Shown one piece after another: positions 10,797-23,700 of a DNA stretch of 64,000 bases (its first letter is position 1; the number at the start of each line of letters is the position of its first letter). Made by a program: the position numbers and the translations under genes. The DNA comes from Syngnathus acus (Eukaryota > Chordata > Actinopteri > Syngnathiformes > Syngnathidae): positions 3,791,164-3,855,163 of the forward strand of contig NC_051088.1 of the NCBI RefSeq assembly GCF_901709675.1, in the 5' to 3' direction. A model generated the notes under the pieces. It worked only from the letters and a program-made list of their open reading frames with translations, was not told the origin of the DNA and searched no databases.

Positions 10797-13700
10797 TTTC
10801 AATCTAGATCACAGATGTCAAACTCCAGACATGGGCGCCACATTTGGCCAAATTTGGGCTGATGGTGATTATTTTGTAAAGAGTTTTAATCAGCCGATTA
10901 AATCAACGGGCCGATCAATTGGTCTGACCCTAATCAATATTAAATATTTGAAATTCTAAACCATGCTGCAGCTCTTGTGCGGAAAACGTGGTGGATGAGC
11001 AAGAGCTGTTTTCTAGTGCCCGATTTCTTTCCCCATTTATTTACGTTAAATTTATGTAGACGTTCACCCCAAACTGTAACAATAGTTTATTGAATATGAA
11101 AATAACATTGTTTTGTACTTCTATTGTGGAAAAGTGTTTTTCATCATATGCAGTAGACAAGGCGCGCAGAATATGAAAGACTTAAAAAATGATGCCGGCC
11201 GAACTCTGTGCTGTACGTACATGTGTCAAGCATAAACCAAGCTTAGAGACTATGGTGCTGGAGTACACACATTCATAAAGAGAATGGTTGAGTTGTAACT
11301 CGTTTGTTACAGATGAGGATGAACATGTGCTTGAGTGTTGCTATATTAATTAATTGATAATAAGTATTTAGTATGTCTTCCTGAAGCGTTTGTGTGTGAA
11401 TATTCATCAATAGAATTTTGCATTGACTGTAAAGGGTTCAACTTTGTGAAAAGCCAAAAGCTAAATCACATTTCGATCAATTGCCCAGCCCTACTTTGTC
11501 GTTCATTTGAGTCAATTGTTGCATTTGAGTTTGACCAGAAGGACAATGGACTCTCTTCAGACTGGCTTATAAGTTAACTTCTTATGGCCAACCAGCTGTT
11601 TGATACATGGCGTGAAACAATGTTACAAAATGCCATGCGTCACATCTTTTATACCCCTCCTCATTTGTAATTGCTCCAATTTGTTTTTGCTCTACAGCAG
11701 ATGCCAAAACAGAAGATGAGCCTATCTCAACAGAAAATCTACGCGAGTCTCTGAAAAAAGAACTTGAGTTTTATTTCTCAAGGTAAGAGTTGAAATCCCT
11801 GACCTAATTTGGAAAATAGATGGTATTCAATAAGTTAGGAGCAATCTAAATATTAAAAATGTTCATGCTTTTTTAACATTCAGAGAAAACCTCTCAAAGG
11901 ATCTGTACCTGATGTCCCAAATGGACAGTGACCAGTTTGTCCCTATTTGGACCATTGCCAGCATGGATGGCATCAAGGTTCTCACCAGTGACATGGAGCT
12001 CATTTTGGATGTGTTGAGATGTAGGTGGAATGTTACATTGATTTATGCTGAAATGTTTGGATTGGAGCGTTTGATTTTTGTTGTTGTTGTTGTTGAAAAT
12101 ATCCCTTCAGCATCACCCATGGTACAAGTGGATGAGAAGGGGGAAAAAGTGCGCCCCAACCACAAACGGTGTATTATCATCCTGCGGGAGGTCCCTGAGA
12201 CCACACCCGTTGAGGTAAACGCCACTTCACAATAGAAAACTGAAACCAAGATGGTTTGCATTTGCAACATGAGAAGACACCCACTCATGACCTTATTTTT
12301 TCTCATTTCCTTCTTTTTTTTTTTTATAATTTTTTATTTAAAGGAAGTGGAGTCGCTGTTTAACAACGGCAACTGTCCGAAGGTGATAAGCGTTGAGTTT
12401 GCACACAACAACAACTGGTACATCACATTCCAGTCCGACACTGATGCTCAGCAGGTGAATATTTTTTTTTTGCCTCTTTATTCATGTCCCAATTTTGTAT
12501 TTCTCCCTAAAATTAATTATGTTTATGGCAATTTTCTTATATTTCTTCTACAATTATCCCTAAAGTGTTTCGTATAGCAAACAATAAAATGTATAAACCC
12601 AAATAATTCAATAAATCACAAAATCCTGTGGAAAATACCCTTTTAAATTACGTGCTTGTCTCGTCGGTTTTGAAGAAATATACACTTCTCTGTGCATTGT
12701 ACTTGAGTGCATTGTACAACGTTGTTTACATCTGTAGTTCTTTTGCGGTGCCATAGACAAATACAGGTGAATCAAACGTTAATCAAATCAAATCATTCTT
12801 TATTTGCCAAGTTTGAGCATGCCAAACAAGGAATTTGACCCCGGTACATCTCGGCCTCTGTACAACATTTAGGTAGCTAACAACATTCAGGACAACATGT
12901 GCAAAAATTGACAATTATTCTCAAACATCCCCTGATCTTAAACTCCCAGGAGGGCAAGGAAAAACTCACATTTGTTTGTTAGGGAGTAAGTATGCTCTAT
13001 CGAGCACTCACCGTTATGGAGTACCGATACCTCTAGTAGTTTTGATACATAAAGTTCATTCTAATTAAAGATTAAAGTCCCAATGATCGTCACACACACA
13101 TCTGGGTGTGGTGAAATTTGTCCTCTGCATTTAACCCATCCCCGTGTGATTTTGATCCATCCCCTGGGGGAGAGGGGAACAGTGAGCAGCAGCGGTGCCG
13201 CGCTCGGGAATCATTTGGCGATCTAACCCCCCAATTCCAACCCTTAATGCTGAGTGCCAAGCAGGGAGGCAATGGGTCCCATTTTTATAGTCTTTGGTAT
13301 GACCCGGCCGGGGTTTGAACCCACAACCTTCCAGTCTCAGGGCGGACACTCTACCACTAGCCCACTGAGCTGACAAAAAATTGGTAAGGCTCTTTTTTTA
13401 TAACACAGATGGTGATTCACCATTCTGTCAAACTGCTGCAGTATAGCACCAACTACTCCTAAGGAGAATTTTTTTTCCCCCCATAAGTATCGGTGGTTGG
13501 TATCGGTAGTCTCCATGAGGACCCGAAATCCTTAAAATAAGGGTATTAGCGGCCCGATACAGATATTGGTACTTGCCCATCACTCGTAAACATGCTACTA
13601 CTACTACATTTAGCTAAGGGTCCTCTGTAAATGTTGGGCGTCTAAAGTCAGTCTTAAAATCATACTTTGTTGGAGTGAATACACAGTGCACAACAGAGCT

Positions 13701-15352
13701 AACCCAATACCTCGCACTTCAACGAAACAATATAAACAACGGGGTAATATTGCACAACAAAATGTTTTACTTTGCTGAACGGTATATTGTAATTGTACAT
13801 CAATAAGCAATTTGTTTCAATGTTGCTCTATTCGCAGGCGTATGAGTACCTGCGAGAGGAAGTCAAAACATTTCAGGGAAAACCCATAATGGTGAGTAAA
13901 GGCTGTTTTTGTCGTCACAATAAGGTCTAGTTTTATTGTTTTGTCTTTTTTCCTTTCTCCATTGCATGTTGACAGGCCAGGATAAAAGCCATCAACACGT
14001 TCTTTGCAAAGAATGGCTACCGTAGCATGGACAGCAGCCTTTACTCCCAGCAGACTCAGAGTCACTCCCAGTACAGCTCCCCCCTCTACATGCAGCACGT
14101 CTACCCGCAGCAGCAGTACCCCGTCTACGGCATCGTGCCCCCCACCTGGGCCCATTCACCTGCACCATACTTTGAAACTCCTTTGGTGAGACACGCTGCA
14201 TGAACTACAACCCCTGGCAAAAATAATGAAATCCCTGCTACTGGAGAATGACTGTGTTCAGTTTTGAAGAAAATGGGAAAATTATGGATGTTCCACTAAA
14301 CAATTCTTGCCACCCATTTGGCTTTAACAACTAAAAGGTTGTCAGTCAGTCACTTTTTTTTTTTTTAATTAGTAGAGGAAAACAATGCTCAATTCCAAGG
14401 AAAAATTAATAAATTGGCTTTTTTTTTTTTAGCTGTGAAACAAACATCTGCATCACATTCAGTCTGTTTATTCACCAGTTAAATATTAACGTGCACACCT
14501 TGTGGAGGTGTTATTCCATGTCGATTGAAATAAAACAAAAGGAGAGCATTATGAAACTTAGAAGAAGGTGGGGAAAAAAAGCATCACCAGAATGTTGCAA
14601 AAGGTAGTGGTGGTTTTCAGTCAGCAGTGTCTAAAATCTGGACCAAGTACAAACAATATGGGAAGGTTGTAAAGGCCAAGCGTAATGGTAGACAAAGGAA
14701 GACATCAAGCCGTCAGGGTGAAAAATTTAAAGCAATATGTTTTGGAAATAGAAATTCACATCAAAACAAATGAGGTACAAATAGGCGGAGACTGGAGTCC
14801 ATGCCTGTGAACGAAGTCTATAGGAAATAGTAACAGAGCACTCCAGTTGCCATTGATTCAATGACCAGAGAGAGTAATGACCTCTATGAATGAGAAACCC
14901 ACAAGTACTATTTACATGCAGAATGGACAAAGGAAAGCCACTCTTAACATTTAAACAGAAAAAAAACAAGGAAAGGTCAGTCAGTAGGTAGGTAGAGAGA
15001 AATATGTGAGATAGAGAGCGTGAGCGAGAGAGGAAAAAAACTGCTATAAAAGCCAAAGGTGATGCAACAAAGCACCACAGGTGTAGTGGGTGTTTTGTTC
15101 TGTTTCTGATTGAATGATTGCATATTTTTTTCCATAGAATTGAGCAATTCCGTATATTTGCCCTTCTACTCGTTCTTAAAAATGTGACGGACTGCAACAA
15201 TTTTCTTAATTTTTAAGCCAACTGGGTGGAATTATGAATAAAAAAAATTTTTATGGAACAAATGTGATTTTCCTTTTTCCTCCTAAAATCAACATCCAAA
15301 TGATCATCTTCCAGGAGCTGTAATTTTATAATTTTGCCAGGGGATATATCAC

Positions 15353-15390
<38 letters not shown>

Positions 15391-18300
15391 CTCAACTTTA
15401 ATTATAGAGTATTTTAAACAAACGCAGCTGTAAAAGTGATGTTTTTAAGCTCGAACATGCACACGGCAGATTTTAATAAGACAAAGTAACTGAAATCACA
15501 AATGTACACATTCTAGGCCACTGTCTTTTATTTATATAAGCTGCCTCTAAAAATATCTGCCTGACAAATGTTAAATCATTGTTTGGATCAAATTGTATTG
15601 AGCAATCGGATACTGATCCGCCCTGAGATTTATCACAATCCGTACATCTAAATATGAATGGGCCTCGTGCCACAGATTCCCATCCCTAGTGCTTGGTCAT
15701 CAATAGACTTATTGTCGTGACTTATGCCAGACCCGGTGATGAAATCATGACACATGGAGGGAATCTGGTGTGAAGAAACTGGCTTTGGTCCTTATTTCTC
15801 TTTCTATCTCTCTAGTTACCTACCCAATTCCCTTTCCCCCTTTTCTTTCCAAAGTCAGACTCTTCACTCCCACCCAATGACCCATGAGATTATGAGATCT
15901 GAGGGTTAAAGATGCATGAGATCAGGCGGTGTAAATCAGAGCACTGGATTTCCTTACTGCAATTTGTGCCAACATGTAAATTGTGAATAATTGCCTGTAG
16001 GACACCCATTCCCTTCTGATAAACATCATAGTCCATCAGCAAGTTTTTTTTTCTTCACATATCTAGTGAACATTACTAAACAAATACAAATAAGATGGTT
16101 TATAAAATAAAAAGAAGTTGTTGAAATGGCGCAACTTTCACATACTGTTCTCTCCGAGTTACCCCTCGTGCGAGTGTTCAACGTAGACAAACCGCACGCA
16201 TTTAATGACTTCTTCAAATTATTGTCAAATGACTGAGAGTGAAACTGTAAGTAAAACTATATATAATATTGAGGACCTGAGTTGCAACATCGCAGATGAG
16301 AGAGCGTGCATGGATAGTTTTTGGGTGAAGCAGACACCATAAGCGGCTGAGCGAACGTGAACAAAAGCGGCGTTAATGGCTAGCCACTCAAGCCTCCGCT
16401 GACGACCCTCTCTATATCCAACACCAGATCCGTTCACGCCAAATAGCTGAACTGGAACTGCAACTAGTGAGAAACTGCTACATTCCGGACTGTTGCATTT
16501 AATTATTAATCATGTAACCCTGGCTACACACTCACATACCCCATGCTTCAGTACAACTATACCATACATCTGTATCTCACTTTCACATCTTTTGCTGTAA
16601 CAGTGCTTTACAAAACCATATAGTAACGTAAAACAACACATCACAAAAAAAAGAAACAAAGGCAACAGCACAAAGTTTCATTGCCATATGTGCAGACAAA
16701 AACTAACAACTTTATTGCATGCTTGCCACCCAAGTGAGGATAAGTGGTACAGAAAATGGATGGATAGAAAATGCGGTGACACTGCAGTGTGCCCTACTGT
16801 CATAATTGTAATTAATACTCGTTCAAATACAAACGGCCATGACTCATTGAAGTGCACCTGATGATTGATATTTTTAATCATTTAATTTTGGTCCATGAAA
16901 TGTCTTCACATGAAAGCACTAAAACCTCCTGGAGTCCTGCCTTTATTTAAAATTCTGGGTGAGTGCATTGTTCAAATGTCACTGCTAAGTACTGCAAATG
17001 TTTATTTGGGGACTGTTTTTTATTTGAATCATTAATATTAGATATATGTAAAACACTCTCCTGCAACAATATGAATATTCATTCCAGTAGAGTCCGACAC
17101 GTGATCGCTCCACATTGTTTTACGGTTGCACATTTGTTTCTTGGGAACTTGTGCAAACATATTTATTTTTTTATAAAATACCTCGTCTCTACAGGCACCT
17201 TTTCCCAACAGTAGCTTTGTGAATGGATATGGCTCTGGGCACTACAAAACTGGATCTGGTTCTGTTACAATCACTCGGCCTTTCAACAGAAATCGGTAAG
17301 TAATTCTTCCGTTTTACTTGGCTCGATGTTATCGTTGTGAATGTTCATCAAGTGCCATGATAATGAGATACATTGACCCCAGCAGGGAATTGTTCCTCAC
17401 TCCCTGTCTTCTTGCTATCCCCACAGTGTCCCCCTCTATTCAAGAAAGAATGTTATAAATGCCTTCAGGTACCAATATTAACATTTTCCAATAAGCTTCA
17501 TTGCAACCCCTCATCTTTTCATTCGACTCCTTTTTGTATGTGGAGGTGTTGTGTATCAGCGAATGGTACACAATCAGTTAAAAGTCATGTGATAAAATAT
17601 GGCTTTGGCAGTTAGCGTTTACAGTTGTTGCTCCATTACATTTCCTTTTCATCCTTCCTAATTATTAACCATCCATTGGCTCATGTTTTTTTTTACAGCG
17701 GCTTTGTTGACGATGTTACTGCGATATGTAACAGTTGCAGATCACCCTAACAGCACACAACATTGTCATACCTAGAAATGAATCAACATGGGCATTTCAT
17801 AACCATGCTTATTGGTATTAGCATATCACCGATCCTCCAAAAAATCAGTTGCACACACTGAAAGCATCGCACTGTTTTACGTTACAAAGTGAAAATACAG
17901 CAACACTAAAAGTGATTTTCAGAACCAACAAAATTTATGTAACTGACCAAGATGACAGTGGTGTATTTAATAGCGTAACTTGAGAATACACCTGTACCTG
18001 TGCTTTTTTTCCCCTCCATATAATTTACTAGTGTTTCTAAGCCTATCTTATCCTCCAGATCCCACACTTTAAAATAGCAAACAAACAACAACGCATTCAG
18101 ATCACGTGGTTGAAAACAATCCATTTATACACTATTAATTGCATCCAAAAAAATCAGATATTTGAAGCAATGAAAAATAATTGTTTACCGTATTTTCCGC
18201 ACCATAAGGCACACTTAAAAGCCTTTAATTTCCTCAAAAAATGAAGGTGCGCCTTTTAATAAGATGCGCCTTTTGTGTGGACCGAATTCCAAAATCTGCA

Positions 18301-20656
18301 AAGTTGTTTTGTGTGGCTTCCGTAATATACATGCCTAACATGAAGACCCGATGAACCAATTAGAGGACATTACGTTTTACGTAGTTTAGGGCAAAAAAAC
18401 AATCAGAGGACTATACGTAACACGTAGAGGAGTACGTACCTCCACCGCCATTGGTAAATAAGTACTATCGTTTGTGCAAATCTGTAAAGTTGTTTTGTGT
18501 GGGTTCCGCCACACAGAGACGTAATATACAGACACCCGATCAGAGGACATTACGTTTTACGTAGATCGGGGCGGTAAACCAAACAGAGGACTTCACGTAA
18601 CACGTAGAGTACGTACCTCCGCTGCCATTGATAAATAAATACTATCGTTTGTGCAAAGAAAACAGCATTAGGACTCTCTAAAATGGCATAGACAAAGAGA
18701 CATGCTTTGTGTTGATTAAATACAAAATAGACCCAGCAATTGAGTCTGCGCCTTTTAACCCGAAGCACCTTATGGTGCGGAAAATACGGTACATTCAAAC
18801 TGATTTTGTTTGCTAAATTGGCATTGATATACCTTTGCTAATTAAAAGAAAATTCACAAGGGTCACGGCAACAGTTTGAAACCGACAAAGTTGATGATGA
18901 ATAAGAAAAATCATTGGAAACCAGACATTAATTTTGAATTTCGGTTCAAAAGTATCATTAAAGATGAAACAAGCGTGGACAAAACAGTTAACAAACAAAA
19001 GCTTGAAAAATAATTTGAGCTAATTACTCATTAAAAGGTGTGTCCTCTCATTCGTATCACAGGAGTCTTCAAATCTGTAATCAGTTAGTGTGCCTGTCTA
19101 AAGGGTGACTAACATCATTGAACCTTAGGTAACGTGTACCACGCAAAACAAACACAGAAAGGAAATGATGAAGTTGTCTCAGAGGATCAGAAAGAAAATC
19201 AAGCATGTTCAAGGTAAAATCTATTTGACCATCTCGAAGCAGCTGTTTCCTGTGAGGGCAGTCGCTCTCCTTCAGTGGCTTACAAAAGTTATCCACCCCC
19301 TTTGGACCTTTGGCCTCATTTCAGGCTTCAAAAATAGATACAAAATTGTACTTTTTTCTGTGAGGAATCAACACCAATGGTGAAGTGGAAAGAAATTAAT
19401 GCGATATTTTTAAAAAAAATTTAAAGCAGCACTGTCAAGGATTTGACAGTATTTTCATAACTCATTAAATGTTTTTATAACTCTTCTGTTGAAACAGTGA
19501 ATGGTACCACTGTCATGGCCTGACGGCATCTGTATTGCTTTTACTGCCACACAAAAAACTACAAATGTGCTGAGATGCTTTATAGCATAGACGGAAGTCA
19601 ATGCAATTGTTCACGTGCAATTACTGCTGGCATAAGCTCCACAATGTTTGATGAAACGGCTGCAAGATGTTGTAAACATAGTAAAAATAACTAACAATAA
19701 TGCAACGCAAGGTGGGGAGTGGCCGGTCACTCTCCTGTATCAGCTGTCACTGCCTTTGAAACAATTCATAGCAAAATACGGACTGCCGCTTCTTCGGCGC
19801 CACTGAGTGCTGCTCCGTGCTGCTCGCATGCGTATACTGCCCCCTTCAGTTCCGGCAAGGATTGACACAGCTTGCCGAGTGAAAAGTTAGATATTCGGTA
19901 GTCACAAAAAGTAGGTATCGACATATTTTTTGTGTGTTGGTACTGATCAGTTCTTTTGACAACGCTAGTCGAGGGGCTCCAAACTCAGCCCATCAAGGAA
20001 CAGACCAGGCAGGTCTGGGATAAAGTTTCGGAGAAGTTTTAAGCAGGACTAGGATATAGAAAGATTTCTCAAGCTTTGAATGTCTTGTGGCGCACTGGGG
20101 CATAGCTTTTTGCAAAGAAGAATGGGGCAAGATTCCAGTCTCGAGATGACAAGGTTTGCAGCTGTAGGTGATTTTACAAACTATTAATACAAGGAGACCG
20201 AATAATTTTCCAAGCTCTTTTCACTTGTATTTCCGAAAAAGTTAAAAATATCATATGCTATATTGTTCCCCTTCACGATTGTGTCCCACTTGTTGATTCT
20301 TCAAAAATTAAAATATCATGTCCTTTCGCTAGCCACTGTAATTCAGAAGTTCAGGGTCTACAATCCAAGAAGAAAATGGATTACGAATTGAAGAGCCATA
20401 TAATAAGAATGTTGACCAAAAAGCCCAGAACAAGAAAGTAAAAGTGAACACAGTCAATGTACATTAGTGTCCGATTGCATCATACATTGTCGTTTGAGCC
20501 AAAGTAAAAAACTGTTAATTAGTAGCGGAAAAAAACTTTGAGTGCTGCACCCCCGGTTGGCAATGGAAAAAAAAAATCTCCCAGCTCTCTTCCAGTTCGA
20601 CCCAGTGATGAAATCATGACGCATAGAGGGACATGGAGGTGTGAAGTAACTGGCTT

Positions 20657-20747
<91 letters not shown>

Positions 20748-23700
20748 ACAAAGTTAGGCACTTTACTCTCTCTATCCCAATGACCATGAAGATTATGAGA
20801 TCTGAGGGTCGCAGACTGTGGAGATCACCCCATGCTGCTGTTTTTTTTTTGTCATCTTCAAGTGTGTTATGTGACAGACTCTTTGATGGAATGTATATCA
20901 AGTGTTCTTCTGAGTTCTTCTCATCATAAACCCTTGGTGTATTCTAGAAAATATTCTTTTGTAGTCGGTCAGTGCTTCCGTTAAAACCTGCTGTAAACTT
21001 ACTTCAAATGCAACTACCGTAATTTCTGGACTATAAGCCGCACCTGATTATAAAACGCACAGGCAAAAAATTATGGGAAAATCTTGTTTTTTCATATATA
21101 AGCACCGGACAATAAGCCGCAGGTTTTTTAATGTTTAATTACCATTTGTAAGAGAATATACACAAAGAAAATGGTCAGGAAAGAGATGTTTCTTTGCGGT
21201 GCGTCACTTTGTATGTTCCCAAATTGGCTGATTGGCTGACGTGAGGCGTAGTGCATCAAAAGTTAACTTAATATCCCACAGAGAGGCGGAATGAGTGTTT
21301 TTGCGTTGCACGCCCCAAACGCGCCGCTCCGCACTGAGACGCGCTGGCACGCACGAACTCCATTCACTGTGATCGTGTCGCCAGGATCGCGAGCAACGAC
21401 GTTAGCGTGAACGCAGCATAAACCGCACCTGAATATGAGGTGCATCATCTTAAATTGGGAGAAAATCCTGTTTTGTTCATATATAAGCCGCACCGTGTTT
21501 TAATGTTGCAAGACAGTCTGATGCAGACCCCAGCCCTCAGAGCTCTCGACAGCAGCACTCTGGACTTTTGATCTACTTATTTATTGCATTTATCATCAGA
21601 ACCAGGTGTTGTCGAATGGTCGGGTGGATCCCGGGGACGTCTCAATGTTGAAGGCGGCGCTGATGTACTCGCCCATGGTCTTTCTGTTTGTCTGGCAGGC
21701 GGTGGTCTTTTTTTTTTTATCAGGTTATCGGGGTCATCCAGCGATTACAAAAAAAATAATTTAAAGACAGGTTTTAATTCATAGGCAAGCAATCTGATGT
21801 AATACTCAATAGTGTGGTGGGGGCTGCCCAGTCAACAACTTGACGTCACATCCGTTTCTGCTACAACCAACCACTACTGACAAAAACGCCAAACTCTTAG
21901 AGCAGGTGTTTGCACAAAGCAATTCAAAATGAAACTCGCTATATAAAATGGATTCCATCAATGCTTCACAGAATGCTAACTTTACATCTACTCACTTGAG
22001 GCTGTGGAAAGACTTAGATCAGGAGCGGATAATCCTCAATAACCTAAAGTATGGAAAAGGTTTACAACCCTCTGAGGCAAGCAACAATTTTGCAACATTG
22101 CTCCAGTGTCAATTGTTGAGCTGTGGGAATTGATGCCTGCAACAAAGTAAAGAGTGATTTTTGGGGCATGGTTGAGTGTAAATAAAACTTGGATTATAAT
22201 TTAGAACTCACTCGCTTCAGTCACTTAAAAAAGATGCTGATTTTACATCTAAGTAATGAAATATTGTGGGATTACACTTCTTGCAAAGTCTTGAATTTGC
22301 CTTAAGCCTGTAGTTACCATGTGATTCCATCCCCCATTTTCTTTGCATCAAAATTATTTAGTGTCAAGTTGGTAAAAACAGAAAACCCTGGGTAGCAAAT
22401 GACTATGTCTGCAATACATGCCATGTGTACGACGGTGCTCCTCTCCCCCAGAAATCACGTGAAGCCCCCGGTGAGGACAAATGAGGTGACCTCAACATCC
22501 ATCGCCCCTGTCCCCCTGGAGAGTCTGACAGGACTGCGCAGTCCACAGCCGCATGTCTCCTCCAACCCGGCACAGGCGGCTTCTGACCTAAGCTCCATGT
22601 TCTCACATCTGTCTTCCTCGTCTTCCTCCTTGGACCCCAACGATGACAATAGCATGGCTGGACGTGGACGGTAACTATCTCTTCTTTTATTGTTCAGTGT
22701 GTCTCTATTTTATGGGTGCTGAATTCAGCCAAAACCCTTGACTGAGTGTTTGCGTTTCAGACGGAGCACAACTTACAGAGGGACACGTAGAAGGCGAGAA
22801 GACGAACGGATTATGGTACGCTCACTTTAATAGTGGACAGTCATGTGAATGCCATTGTTCTGATGATAACCAGTTGTCTGCATATCCTTGTACTGCAGCG
22901 GCCCGTACCTCTGGCCGAGGTTAAGGTTCCTCCTCCCAAATTTGACTTGGCTGCAACCAATTTCCCCCCTCTTCCGGGCTGTGTGATCAGCACACAAGGA
23001 GAGCCCGTGCTTGAGAACCGAATGTCAGATGTTGTTCGTGGTTTGTACAGGGACAAGGTAAGAAAAAAAATCCTTTGTACTAGGGCTGCTCAATTATGGG
23101 TAAAAATCATAATCACGATTATTCTCCAATATTGAAATCACGATTATTTACATGATTGTTTTGAAATTAGAAAAGCAGTTAATGTTGGAACAGTATTTAT
23201 TGAACATGTTTAAAAAAAACAAAAAAAAACTGTCAAAGTTCATTTTCTACACAAACTAGTTCAAAGTTCAGTTCATAAATTTTAAAATGAACTTGTCAAG
23301 TCATATTTCATAATTGAAATTTTATTAACCCAATTTATGGTTCTAAAATGAAATGTCTATAGTTCTTCCCACAATCAAAATAAAAGGGCGAGTGTGTGTG
23401 GGGGGGTGCTCGTCATGTGACAAGTTTTCATTGAATGGAGTGTGTTATCGCGCCGTGCAACTGTCCCCCCCCCCTCCCCCCTGTCACGTTATTTTTCGGC
23501 AATGATCCCAGCTTTCCAGAAAGCTTGAGTTGTGCCTTGTAAAGATGTCTCTTTGTCGATGCCATTTTAGAGGGCCCTAATGCTGTTTGCTTTGCACAAA
23601 CGATAGTATTTATTTATCAATCGCGGCGGAGGCTCACATTACGTACAGTCCTCTGATTGGTTTACTGCCCCAAATCTACGGAAAACGTAACGTCCTCTAA

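Noticed and set aside
13330-13376. tRNA-like box A and box B on the minus strand
   Set aside because: They belong to a SINE head; no cloverleaf with a proper acceptor stem is present.
17700-17750. Possible alternative last exon of larp4
   Set aside because: Good acceptor but only 17 codons before a stop and no poly(A) signal close by; too weak to annotate.
20519-20901. Arg-Glu repeat and Ser-Leu repeat proteins
   Set aside because: Translations of the CT microsatellite.
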